A stretch of 9,188 nucleotides of DNA. Origin: Methanobacteriota archaeon. GTDB lineage: Archaea; Thermoplasmatota; Poseidoniia; Poseidoniales; Thalassarchaeaceae. The stretch covers positions 1 to 9,188 of the forward strand of contig PATZ01000015.1 of the NCBI GenBank assembly GCA_002712575.1, in the 5' to 3' direction. Within the stretch, counting starts at the first letter, position 1. Each line of letters begins with the position of its first letter. Shown piece after piece: positions 1 through 6,844 of the stretch. The notes beneath the pieces were generated by a model. It had not been told where the DNA came from, searched no databases, and saw only the letters and a list, made by a program, of their open reading frames with translations. A program made the translations under genes and the position numbers.

Positions 1-813
1 GAAATTGAACTAGGATTTTCAATTGAAGAAATAGATAATAGATCTGTTAGACTACATATTGGCATAAATGGAAAAATAGAAGGGCATCTTTTCCAAGATA
101 ATCATACCTCTTTGATGCAGACTAGCAATGCGGTTTGCCCTGCTTGCACAAGAAAGGCAGGTTCCTATTTTGAGTCTATCGTTCAACTTCGTTCTGCTGG
201 AAGAAAATTAAATTCTTCTGAAATTAAAGAAGTACGAGATACATTGGATGAAATGCTATCTGAAATAGAACCTGATCCTATGTTTTTCATAACAAGCGAA
301 GGCCCAGTCACCGGAGGTTGGGATATGCAATTAGGATCAAAGGCAATGGCCAGAAGTTGGGGAAAAAGATTAACACAAAGATTTGGAGGAACAATAAAAG
401 AAACATCTACAGTTGTTGGAGCAAACGACGGTATTGAAGTTACAAGACTTACAATGAGTTATAGAAAACCTGCTTATTCAATAGGTGATGTTATTAAATT
501 AAAGGGAGAGTTATGGCTAGTTAGTCGTTGGCAAAAAGATGGACCAATTTTACGTAGGATGAGTTATTTTGAAAGAAAAGGAGTGTCCTGGAGAGATATG
601 GAGAAATGTATGATTATATGTTCTGTAGAAGATCAGTATCTAGTTGATATTCTAAATCGTGACAGTTCTGCAGTCGAAATTATGGATCCCGTTGATTACA
701 AGATTGTCACTGTAGCTCTGCCTTATGATGACGATAATCAAACATCTAAAATAAGAATTGGATTCATAGGTGATATGTGGTTAGCAATACCTGGAACTAA
801 TACGGAGGTGTAA
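1..813 (+). CDS. nmd3: NMD3 family ribosome-associated protein (5' end outside window)
   Basis: The frame is open from base 1 without a stop, so this is the C-terminal 270 residues of a longer protein. The TTG/ATG codons at 112-117 are internal, not the start. The fragment holds one CxxC pair (CPAC, fragment residues 46-49), followed by a basic stretch and YFESIVQLR, typical of the end of the NMD3 zinc-binding region. After it come alpha/beta segments, and then a beta-rich part (around YSIGDVIKLKGELWLVSRW) of the SH3/eIF5A-like kind. The upstream cysteine pairs expected for the family would lie before the window. In eukaryotes NMD3 binds the 60S subunit and is its export adaptor; archaea keep it without a nucleus, so a role in large-subunit maturation or quality control is the usual inference. 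The stop is one base before the next ATG, and the next gene's Shine-Dalgarno lies in the last codons, so the two are probably co-transcribed. Confidence 0.88.
   Translation, partial: EIELGFSIEEIDNRSVRLHIGINGKIEGHLFQDNHTSLMQTSNAVCPACTRKAGSYFESIVQLRSAGRKLNSSEIKEVRDTLDEMLSEIEPDPMFFITSEGPVTGGWDMQLGSKAMARSWGKRLTQRFGGTIKETSTVVGANDGIEVTRLTMSYRKPAYSIGDVIKLKGELWLVSRWQKDGPILRRMSYFERKGVSWRDMEKCMIICSVEDQYLVDILNRDSSAVEIMDPVDYKIVTVALPYDDDNQTSKIRIGFIGDMWLAIPGTNTEV
804..810 (+). promoter_or_regulatory. Shine-Dalgarno for the PGI/PMI gene
   Basis: GGAGGTG lies four bases before the ATG at 815, inside the last codons of nmd3. It is the only strong anti-16S match I found ahead of any start in this window. It fixes the start of the downstream gene and suggests translation of that gene as the second cistron of an nmd3 operon. 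Confidence 0.8.
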
Positions 814-814
814 A

Positions 815-1858
815 ATGAGTAATGGAAATGATATTGTTGCATTGGCCGAAAAATTCGATAAACAAGACATGATAAAATATACTAGAAGTTTTGTAGATGA
901 TATTGAAAATTCATTTAATATTGAAATAGAAATAGAAAAAGATTTGGACTGGTCTGGAGTTTTATGTCTCGGAATGGGAGGCTCTGGAGCAGGAGGAGAT
1001 TTTCTAAAATCTATTTCAGATTATTCTGCAGGAATGCCTTTTGTTATTTGGAAAGATTATGGCCTTCCTTCATGGTGGGGCTCAGATTGGTTAGTAATCG
1101 CTACTTCTTATTCTGGGAATACTGAAGAAACTCTTGATGGAGTAAAAACTGCATTAGAGCAAGGAGGGACGGTTATAGGAATAACATCAGGAGGTAAGTT
1201 AGAAGAAATACTCTCAGAAAATGATAATTCTATTAGCTTATCGATTCCCTCTGGTCAGATGCCTAGGTCTGCCTTCGGGCATCTATTTGGTACTCAGATG
1301 GCCATATGCTGGGCATTGGGCATATTTCAAAAACCTACAAATGAAGAAATAAATGACATAATTAACAGATTACGCATCATGTCTTCCAATGCAGATATTA
1401 TCACAGGTAATGGAATGTCCATTTCAATGGCCAAATCTATGATGGGAAAGCAGATAGGAGTATTATCTCCTACTGCATTAAGTTCAGCTGCAAATAGATT
1501 TGTCAGCCAATTAAACGAAAACTCCGAAAGATTTGCGAGGCAAGTAAATTTTCCAGAAATGAATCATAATGAAGTTGTTGCATGGGGTTCTGCAATTAAA
1601 GAAGATCATTCTGACATTTATTTTTCATGGGGCGGGATGAACCAAAGAACAAGATCTAGGTTGGATTGGATGTTAGAAGAAATGAGTACTGAATCATCAT
1701 GGGTTATAGAATGTGAAGGAAATTCCTTACTGGAGTGTTTAATTTATACTGCACATATTACCGATTGGGTGTCCATTGCATTAGCATTACTTGAGGGCAA
1801 AGATCCTTCTGATATGCACCCAATAGTTTCTCTAAAAAAACATCTTTCTTCAATTTAA
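815..1858 (+). CDS. Bifunctional phosphoglucose/phosphomannose isomerase
   Basis: Predicted cytosolic isomerase interconverting glucose-6-phosphate or mannose-6-phosphate with fructose-6-phosphate, feeding glycolysis/gluconeogenesis and mannose-containing glycans. It has two SIS sugar-isomerase folds. The first contains GMGGSGAGGD (residues 53-62) and the sugar-phosphate-binding SYSGNTEET (98-106). PRSAFG (150-155) matches the PRxAxG segment of this archaeal family. The second fold holds NENSE (234-238) and PEMNHNE (247-253). Glu235 and His251 are 16 residues apart, as are the catalytic Glu203 and His219 I recall for the Pyrobaculum enzyme. A C-terminal Lys-Lys (341-342) is the likely site of the conserved catalytic lysine. 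At 347 residues it is slightly longer than the roughly 300-330 usual for the family. The start is set by the GGAGGTG at 804-810. The gene appears intact. Substrate range cannot be told from sequence alone. Confidence 0.9.
   Translation: MSNGNDIVALAEKFDKQDMIKYTRSFVDDIENSFNIEIEIEKDLDWSGVLCLGMGGSGAGGDFLKSISDYSAGMPFVIWKDYGLPSWWGSDWLVIATSYSGNTEETLDGVKTALEQGGTVIGITSGGKLEEILSENDNSISLSIPSGQMPRSAFGHLFGTQMAICWALGIFQKPTNEEINDIINRLRIMSSNADIITGNGMSISMAKSMMGKQIGVLSPTALSSAANRFVSQLNENSERFARQVNFPEMNHNEVVAWGSAIKEDHSDIYFSWGGMNQRTRSRLDWMLEEMSTESSWVIECEGNSLLECLIYTAHITDWVSIALALLEGKDPSDMHPIVSLKKHLSSI
1834..1840 (-). terminator. Possible oligo-T terminator of the rmuC-M23 transcript
   Basis: On the minus strand a run of seven T lies about 15 bases past the M23 stop codon. 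Archaeal RNA polymerase can terminate at T-rich tracts without a hairpin. The run is also the Lys-Lys codons (AAA AAA) near the end of the opposing PGI/PMI gene, so it may be only coding sequence. Confidence 0.3.
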
Positions 1859-2436
1859 TATATTGGTCCCATGACTAATCTTGGATCTGGATAATTTTGT
1901 AAAGCCTCATCTCTATCTTGGGGGTTTACTACTCCTGGCATATCGTGAGTGGTTGGTTCAATTAATGATAATTGGAAATGAAGATGAGGCTCCCAACCTC
2001 CATTCTCATGCTTATCTCCCATCCAACAGATAGTTTCTCCACGTTTTACCTTTTGTCCAATAGTCTTTTCTTTTACTGACCTAGAATCTAAGTGTCCATA
2101 TAATGCCCATACCGTTACTCCTCCAATATCATGCTTTGTAATTATTACATACCCATAATCTCCATCGGCAGGGTTGTAACCAAAGTGCGATATTTCTCCA
2201 TCTTCAAACGCCATACAAGGAGTCCCAACAGGGGCGCCAATGTCTATTCCAATATGTAGAAATCTCCCATCAGAAAATAAATCTGTTGAATACATTCCAG
2301 GTCTTAATTCATCGTACCTGCCAATATCATATTCAGATTCAGAAGGTGTATTATCGCCTCCGGTAAAATCTCTAACTTCATATTTTTCTGGGAGATGAAC
2401 TATCGGGTGATAATCTCCTGTTTTCCAATTCACCAT
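1855..2436 (-). CDS. M23 (LytM-like) zinc metallopeptidase-domain protein, no signal peptide
   Basis: Residues below count from the ATG chosen here (193 residues). All LytM catalytic elements are present: HxxxD (HIGID, His61 and Asp65), YGHL (His115) and HLH (His151, His153). By analogy with LytM, His61, Asp65 and His153 bind zinc, and His115 and His151 are catalytic. Flanking text such as GAPVGTP, NGGWEPHLHFQ and the closing PDPRLVMG resembles the M23 domain found fused to kinase and aminotransferase domains in some bacterial and eukaryotic proteins; here it stands alone. Classical members cut peptidoglycan, which archaea of this type lack, and no signal peptide or membrane segment is visible, so the substrate is unknown and probably intracellular. 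A GTG at 2478 would add 14 residues and overlap the upstream rmuC stop (GTGA). I prefer the ATG at 2436 because family similarity begins just after it (GDYHPIV). Neither start has a Shine-Dalgarno. Confidence 0.85.
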   Translation of the reverse strand: MVNWKTGDYHPIVHLPEKYEVRDFTGGDNTPSESEYDIGRYDELRPGMYSTDLFSDGRFLHIGIDIGAPVGTPCMAFEDGEISHFGYNPADGDYGYVIITKHDIGGVTVWALYGHLDSRSVKEKTIGQKVKRGETICWMGDKHENGGWEPHLHFQLSLIEPTTHDMPGVVNPQDRDEALQNYPDPRLVMGPIY

Positions 2437-2474
2437 GATAATTCGAACAAGAACTAACAAATTATTATTTCCAA

Positions 2475-3647
2475 TCACTGTTCTAAATTTTCAGAAATTC
2501 CAAGGATATTCTCAGAATTCGAGGAAGGTAATGTCTCAACATCCTTCAAAGTCCTTTCCATCGCCCTCAATCTCCTCATCATTGAATCATCGCCCTTTTC
2601 ATTAGAAATCGTATTTGCCGCCGTATTAAGTTGCTTGTGTAATTTTGTCATCATCTCTCCAAATTTAACAAATTCTGTTTTCACACCACCGAGAACATTC
2701 CAAACTTCACTTGCAGATGCCTCTAGTGCAAGCGTTCGGAAACCCATCTGTAGACTGTTTACAAATGCCGCCAATGTAGAAGGGCCAGTAACTACAATTT
2801 GATGATCTCTTTGAAGTGCCTCAAACAAACCGGGCCTTCTTACAACATCTGCATAGAGTCCTTCTGTGGGCAGAAACATAACGGCAAAATCAGTAGTATA
2901 AGGCGTTGCAACATACTCTTTTCTAATCATTTTTGCTTTTCCAGTTACATTGGAAGCGAATGTAGAGTATGCACTTTCGATTATTTTTTTATCCCCAATA
3001 TCATAAGCATCTAATAATCTTTCATAATCTTCTTTGGGAAACTTGCAGTCAATAGGTAGCCAAACTGGATTTCTAATGTCTCCATCAGAACCTGGCAGTT
3101 TTATAGCAAATTCTACTTGTCCTTTGCAAGAGGGGTGCGTTTTGACATTTTTATCATATTGATTAGGAGACAGTATGTGTTGCAGGATTTGCTCAGCTTG
3201 TATTTCTCCCATTGCCCCTCGTGTTGAAACATTGGCTAACACTTTTTTTAAGTCTGCAGTATCAGTTGCCAAGGCCTGCATTTCACCCAATCCACGTTGA
3301 ACTGCCTCAAGTCTCTCACTCACAAGTTTAAATGATTCACCAATTCTTTTCTCAAGTGTTGATTGTAGTTTCTCATCAACAATCAGCCTCATCTCGTCTA
3401 GTTTTTTTTCATTTCCTTCTTTGAGATTTTTTATATTTTCAGAAACTCCTGATAAGTGAATTTGCTGAGCTTTCCCTAATGCTTCCAATGTGTCCATTAA
3501 TGATCTAGTACGTTCTAAATCCATTTCTCTAATTTCTTTACGTAATTCCATACCTGCTCCAGAATCTTTTCTATTGATTATATGCCATATTGATAAGGCC
3601 AAAGATATGGATAGTAATCCTATAATAACCAATTCAGCCCCTGCCAT
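2475..3647 (-). CDS. rmuC: RmuC family protein, membrane-anchored with coiled coil and nuclease-like domain
   Basis: The 390 residues run as follows: an N-terminal hydrophobic helix (about 4-25) before a short basic stretch, consistent with a membrane anchor; a long charged heptad-rich region (about 32-140) likely to form a coiled coil; and the RmuC domain (about 143-345). The domain opens with RGAMGEIQAE, followed by LPIDCKFP, whose Asp200 and Lys202 fit the D-x-K part of a PD-(D/E)xK nuclease core. FLPTEGLYADVVRRPGL and VTGPSTLAAFVNSLQMGFR are also family hallmarks. In E. coli, RmuC limits recombination at inverted repeats, and the biochemical activity is poorly defined. The protein is shorter than E. 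coli RmuC (about 475 residues). It is the first gene of a minus-strand pair with the M23 gene. A TATA-like element about 26 bases upstream of its ATG would give a leaderless mRNA. RmuC is mainly bacterial, so ancient transfer is plausible. Confidence 0.9.
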   Translation of the reverse strand: MAGAELVIIGLLSISLALSIWHIINRKDSGAGMELRKEIREMDLERTRSLMDTLEALGKAQQIHLSGVSENIKNLKEGNEKKLDEMRLIVDEKLQSTLEKRIGESFKLVSERLEAVQRGLGEMQALATDTADLKKVLANVSTRGAMGEIQAEQILQHILSPNQYDKNVKTHPSCKGQVEFAIKLPGSDGDIRNPVWLPIDCKFPKEDYERLLDAYDIGDKKIIESAYSTFASNVTGKAKMIRKEYVATPYTTDFAVMFLPTEGLYADVVRRPGLFEALQRDHQIVVTGPSTLAAFVNSLQMGFRTLALEASASEVWNVLGGVKTEFVKFGEMMTKLHKQLNTAANTISNEKGDDSMMRRLRAMERTLKDVETLPSSNSENILGISENLEQ

Positions 3648-3668
3648 AATTAATTATTGAAATCGAGA

Positions 3669-3679
3669 GTATTTTAACT
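3669..3679 (-). promoter_or_regulatory. TATA-like promoter element for rmuC
   Basis: On the minus strand this reads AGTTAAAATAC. Its centre is about 26 bases before the rmuC ATG (3647), the usual archaeal TATA-to-start distance. Transcription would then begin at or next to the start codon, which fits the lack of a Shine-Dalgarno there. It was called by eye in an AT-rich region. Confidence 0.4.
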
Positions 3680-3683
3680 AATT

Positions 3684-3702
3684 GTAAAAAAACTTATTTT
3701 TT
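3684..3702 (+). promoter_or_regulatory. Possible BRE/TATA promoter for the ASADH gene
   Basis: An A-rich run followed by CTTATTTTTT resembles an archaeal BRE plus TATA box. A transcript starting about 25 bases after it would have a leader of roughly 30 bases before the ATG at 3755, although no Shine-Dalgarno is visible in that leader. It shares the 107-base divergent gap with the rmuC promoter. The AT-rich background makes the exact position uncertain. Confidence 0.3.
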
Positions 3703-3754
3703 GTATGAATCCCTAAACAGTTGTTCTTAGGTAGTTGAACTTATTGGGATAGTC

Positions 3755-4876
3755 ATGCAAGACTTGGGGAAGGTAAACTGTGCGATTCTTGGTTCACGTG
3801 GTTTAGTTGCTCAAAGATATATTCAGAGACTAATAAATCATAATTGGTTTTTACCAGTTATGGTCATAGGCTCAAAATCTACTGTCGGAAAAAAAATTAC
3901 TGATTTACCCTGGTTTCTGGATGAAAAAAAACCATCATTACCCAATATTACAGTGGAAAGTCTTGACAATCTAGATTTATTGATAAAAAATCTAAGAAAG
4001 AAAAATGTCCAAATAATCTTTTCTGCAATCCCAGATTCAGTGGCAGCTAAAGTTGATTACAAACTCGCAATGTCCGGGTTCAACGTAATTAGTCATGCAT
4101 CTGTTCATAGATTAAATACTAATATTCCTTTGATAGTCCCAGATGTTAATCCAAATCAACTTAGCTTGATAAATCATCAGAATTTTGCACCTGGTTCACT
4201 AATTTCATGCTCTAATTGCATGGTAATTCCTCTATCTTTGGCGTTAAAGCCTTTATTTTCCGAAATTAATTGTACCTCTGTTAAAATAACTACTCAACAG
4301 TCATTATCTGGCGGAGGAAGGAAACTATTGGCATCAGGTAGAAATGGAAGTAAAATAAACCCATTTATTCCAGGAGAGAGGGAAAGCATAATTAATGAAT
4401 TAAACAGAATCTTGTGTCTTGATTTAGGCAATAAAGAATCAAAATTGAACATGGAAGTCAGTTGTTCCAGAATATCTCGTGATTATGGTCACTCAGCTGA
4501 AATAGAAATCACTTTTGATGAAGATGTTAGCGCACACAAAATAATTAATTTGTGGTCTGGGTATTCTACTAAGATTCAGAAATTAAAACTGCCTTCTGCC
4601 CCTACGCATTCATTTGTTTTCATAGATGGCAAATTAGATACCAATTCTCATAGATGGGTCGGTTCGAAATCTAGAAAACCAAGTACCGACTTATGTTCTG
4701 CTATGTCAGTTGCAATCGGTGAGATTGAAATCACTTCTAAAAAATTAAGATTTAGATTAGCCTCTGAAAATACCATTAAAGGAGCGGCAGGTTCTGGAGT
4801 TTTAATGGCCGAACTCCTTCTTGCCGATGGGATAATACATGACAGTAATACTTCATTAAATGAATTAGTTTTCTGA
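3755..4876 (+). CDS. asd: Aspartate-semialdehyde dehydrogenase, divergent archaeal type
   Basis: Predicted to reduce aspartyl-4-phosphate to aspartate-4-semialdehyde with NADPH or NADH, the branch-point step to lysine, threonine and methionine. The N-terminal Rossmann domain starts with AILGSRGLVAQRY (residues 10-22), in place of the common GATGxVGQ loop. The catalytic domain keeps the key residues at the E. coli spacing: Cys155 (SNC), Gln182 (27 later), Arg239 and His246 (SRISRDYGH, 7 apart). LPSAPTHSF (279-287) and IKGAAGSGVLMAELL (341-355) match the C-terminal family motifs. The substrate loop reads PFIPGERES (203-211), with Ser211 where many relatives have a phosphate-binding Lys. At 373 residues it is of normal length. 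The Rossmann strand begins at residue 7, so the ATG at 3755 is the natural start, though no Shine-Dalgarno precedes it. A paralogue with altered specificity is possible, but ASADH is the best call. Confidence 0.85.
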   Translation: MQDLGKVNCAILGSRGLVAQRYIQRLINHNWFLPVMVIGSKSTVGKKITDLPWFLDEKKPSLPNITVESLDNLDLLIKNLRKKNVQIIFSAIPDSVAAKVDYKLAMSGFNVISHASVHRLNTNIPLIVPDVNPNQLSLINHQNFAPGSLISCSNCMVIPLSLALKPLFSEINCTSVKITTQQSLSGGGRKLLASGRNGSKINPFIPGERESIINELNRILCLDLGNKESKLNMEVSCSRISRDYGHSAEIEITFDEDVSAHKIINLWSGYSTKIQKLKLPSAPTHSFVFIDGKLDTNSHRWVGSKSRKPSTDLCSAMSVAIGEIEITSKKLRFRLASENTIKGAAGSGVLMAELLLADGIIHDSNTSLNELVF

Positions 4877-4882
4877 TTTTTT
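4877..4882 (+). terminator. Possible oligo-T terminator after asd
   Basis: Six T directly follow the asd TGA, and the last codons are also T-rich. This fits intrinsic archaeal termination at a T tract before the METTL5-like gene. No hairpin is visible and the evidence is composition only. Confidence 0.25.
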
Positions 4883-4920
4883 AGATGAATTTCAAACGTT
4901 AATACTCTTCGGGCGTTAGT

Positions 4921-5535
4921 ATGAAGATTCGTAAGTTGGCTATGAATCTTTCAAATTTAGAACAGCATCATTTGAAAAATGTTGATTTAGAACAATATAG
5001 TATAGATGGAGACTTGGCAGCAAAGTGGCTATCTGATTTAATTGCATTTGGTGATTTAAAGAAGGGTTGTAAAGTATCTGATTTAGGAGCAGGTAATGGA
5101 ATTCTTGGTATTGGAGCACTACTATTGGGCGCAGAAAAAGTAATTTTCATAGAATCTGATTCTAAAGCGTGTGAAGTACTAAATAATAATATTTCACTAT
5201 TAGGGCTTCAAAGTCGTTCTGAAGTACGTAATTTGCACATTGAACAATCTAATATCCCTGTTCTTGATACTGATATTATCATCACTAATCCTCCTTGGGG
5301 GCGTCAGAAAGAAAAAGCAGATAAGCCATTTTTACAATCAATTCTGAGTAATTATAAGACTGCTCACATACTGCACAATTATCGAGCTACACACATATCT
5401 AGCTTTTTCCAAAATAAAGGATGGACAGTTGAGAAATACGGTGAAGCCGACTTCTCTCTTCCTGCGACATATAATCACCATAACCGACAAAGAGATATTA
5501 CTAGAGCAGGTTTTTGGCGTGTTTCTCCTGATTAA
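4921..5535 (+). CDS. METTL5-like SAM-dependent N6-adenine RNA methyltransferase (COG2263 type)
   Basis: The protein (204 residues) has the order typical of archaeal METTL5 homologues: LEQY (23-26) preceding the fold; SAM-binding motif I DLGAGNG (54-60); an acidic end of strand 2 (FIESD, 76-80); and motif IV NPPWG (123-127), the (N/D)PP(Y/F/W) signature of amino-group methyltransferases. ADKPFL (133-138) and the closing SLPATYNHHNRQ also fit. Human METTL5 makes m6A in 18S rRNA, so a small-subunit rRNA adenine is the likely target here; that is inference. The ATG at 4921 is preferred over the one at 4942 because the residues between them (KIRKLA) align with the usual family start. The gene lies 44 bases after asd and 55 before csl4. 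Neighbouring csl4 fits an RNA-processing role, since these two families tend to be close in archaeal genomes. Confidence 0.87.
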   Translation: MKIRKLAMNLSNLEQHHLKNVDLEQYSIDGDLAAKWLSDLIAFGDLKKGCKVSDLGAGNGILGIGALLLGAEKVIFIESDSKACEVLNNNISLLGLQSRSEVRNLHIEQSNIPVLDTDIIITNPPWGRQKEKADKPFLQSILSNYKTAHILHNYRATHISSFFQNKGWTVEKYGEADFSLPATYNHHNRQRDITRAGFWRVSPD

Positions 5536-5590
5536 TTGAACTCAAATAGTAGACCGTGTTGTTCATAGATGATTATATCTGCCCAGTAGC

Positions 5591-6844
5591 ATGCTTGCCA
5601 GCCCAGGAGACTTCGTTTCTCCCGGAACTCCTGTCATGATGCCAGAAGGAGTAGAAGTTGGAGATGGATTATATGAAGGTAACAATGGGGTTATTGCCTC
5701 ATATTCTGGAATCTTAGAAATCAACGATGGTATTCTTAATTTAATTCCAGACAGGCCACAAATAAACACACCAGACATTGGCGATATATTCATAGGCCAA
5801 GTAAACAAATTAAACCCCAAGACTGCAGAAATCAAAATTCTACATATCGAAAATACAAATTCAGGACATAGAGACGTACCGGCTTTATCTCAATTTGCTG
5901 ATATCTACATAACAGAGTTAGTTGATCGTTTTATTCCTTCTGTAGGAGATACAATGAGATCAAGGGACATCATCAGAGCCAAAATTATCGATAACGATCC
6001 AATACTAAAAGCCTCAACAAAGGGTGATAAGAATTTAGGAGTTTTACATGCTCTATGCCCTGCATGTGGTTTAGACTTGCATATAAGTGATAAAAAAATA
6101 GATTTTAATGTCAAATGTACCAGATGTGACTATACTGGTTACAGAGTTCTTTCCTCTGATTATGGCACTGGTTTTACTACAAAAAATGATGATAATATTT
6201 CTTCTCTAAATAGAGCAGGAGAGAGATGGTCACCTTCTGCTGATGCAATTCTCGGCCATGATGGTGCACGACCATATCTTTCTCCTATGGCCGATTTCCG
6301 TCGTGGAATTTCACATAAAAAACCAGAAATTACCAAGTCTAAGAGGGATAATTTTTCAAATAGTCGACCACAGAGAACTATGCATGCTACAAACTGCACT
6401 TTATGTAATGTAAAAACAGAAGTTCCTTTTGTCCCGACTCCTGGAAAACCAATTCGTTGTAGGGAATGCATGTCTAAAGTAAAAGAAGGCAAAGCGTCAA
6501 AAGATGAACTATCAAAAGAACGAGAGATACTTATGAAAGCTAGATCAAAATCATCTGAAGAAGCAGGAATTAAATTATTTGTGGCAAGTTTAGATTATGA
6601 GATTACTGAAGATGAGTTGACCAAAATCTTCTCTCAATTTGGAGAAATAAAGGATTTACACATAGCATCCGACAAAGAAACAGGCAAATCAAAAGGTTTC
6701 GCCTTTGTAACATTTCAGAATATTAAAGATGGGAAAAAGGCAATCTCTAAATTAAAAAATAAGGAATTAAATGGTCGAAAAATTTCTGTACAAGAGTCCA
6801 GACAAGATTCCTCAAGAAATCGTAAAAACCGTAACAGGAAGTAA
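5591..6844 (+). CDS. csl4: Exosome cap subunit Csl4 fused to an extra zinc ribbon and an RRM
   Basis: Residues 1-190 form a full archaeal Csl4: an N-terminal domain (SPGDFVSPGTPV with GLYEGNNGVIASYSG), an S1-type RNA-binding barrel (about 62-142, GDIFIGQVNKL onward), and a zinc ribbon with Cys156/Cys159 and Cys176/Cys179. Such proteins usually stop near 180-200 residues; this one runs to 417. A polar, basic linker (about 190-262) leads to a second ribbon, Cys269-x2-Cys272-x17-Cys290-x2-Cys293 with VPFVPTPGKP between the pairs. A lysine- and glutamate-rich segment follows, then a complete RRM (328-403) with RNP2 LFVASL and RNP1 KGFAFVTF, whose aromatic RNA-stacking positions are kept. The tail is Arg/Asn/Lys-rich. 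Csl4 caps the Rrp41/Rrp42 ring and helps admit RNA for 3'-to-5' decay or tailing; the extra domains would add RNA binding. The frame has no stop or repeat suggesting an artefact. The ATG at 5591 starts right before the first domain, without a Shine-Dalgarno. Confidence 0.9.
   Translation: MLASPGDFVSPGTPVMMPEGVEVGDGLYEGNNGVIASYSGILEINDGILNLIPDRPQINTPDIGDIFIGQVNKLNPKTAEIKILHIENTNSGHRDVPALSQFADIYITELVDRFIPSVGDTMRSRDIIRAKIIDNDPILKASTKGDKNLGVLHALCPACGLDLHISDKKIDFNVKCTRCDYTGYRVLSSDYGTGFTTKNDDNISSLNRAGERWSPSADAILGHDGARPYLSPMADFRRGISHKKPEITKSKRDNFSNSRPQRTMHATNCTLCNVKTEVPFVPTPGKPIRCRECMSKVKEGKASKDELSKEREILMKARSKSSEEAGIKLFVASLDYEITEDELTKIFSQFGEIKDLHIASDKETGKSKGFAFVTFQNIKDGKKAISKLKNKELNGRKISVQESRQDSSRNRKNRNRK

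Noticed and set aside
112..117. TTG/ATG as the start of the nmd3 gene
   Set aside because: The frame stays open to base 1 and already shows continuous protein-like sequence, and NMD3 needs further zinc-binding cysteines upstream.
2437..2478. GTG start for the M23 gene, overlapping the rmuC stop as GTGA
   Set aside because: It would be neat translational coupling, but the added 14 residues are outside the family similarity and no Shine-Dalgarno supports it. Kept only as an alternative.
2799..3014. Plus-strand open frame opposite rmuC
   Set aside because: It is antisense to the conserved RmuC domain, has no start signal and shows no recognisable domain.
4895..4920. Imperfect repeat ACGTTAAT/GCGTTAGT before the METTL5-like gene as an operator
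   Set aside because: It is only eight bases long with mismatches, found once, and could arise by chance in AT-rich sequence.
5571..5579. GATTATATC as a TATA box for csl4
   Set aside because: Its centre is only about 16 bases before the csl4 ATG, too close for a transcript that includes the start codon.
5563..5835. Minus-strand open frame opposite the start of csl4
   Set aside because: It is antisense to the conserved Csl4 N-terminal domain and has a composition typical of a shadow frame.
6160..6492. Minus-strand open frame of 110 codons opposite csl4
   Set aside because: It mirrors the csl4 linker and second zinc ribbon, whose cysteine pattern is clearly real on the plus strand. The minus frame has no motif.
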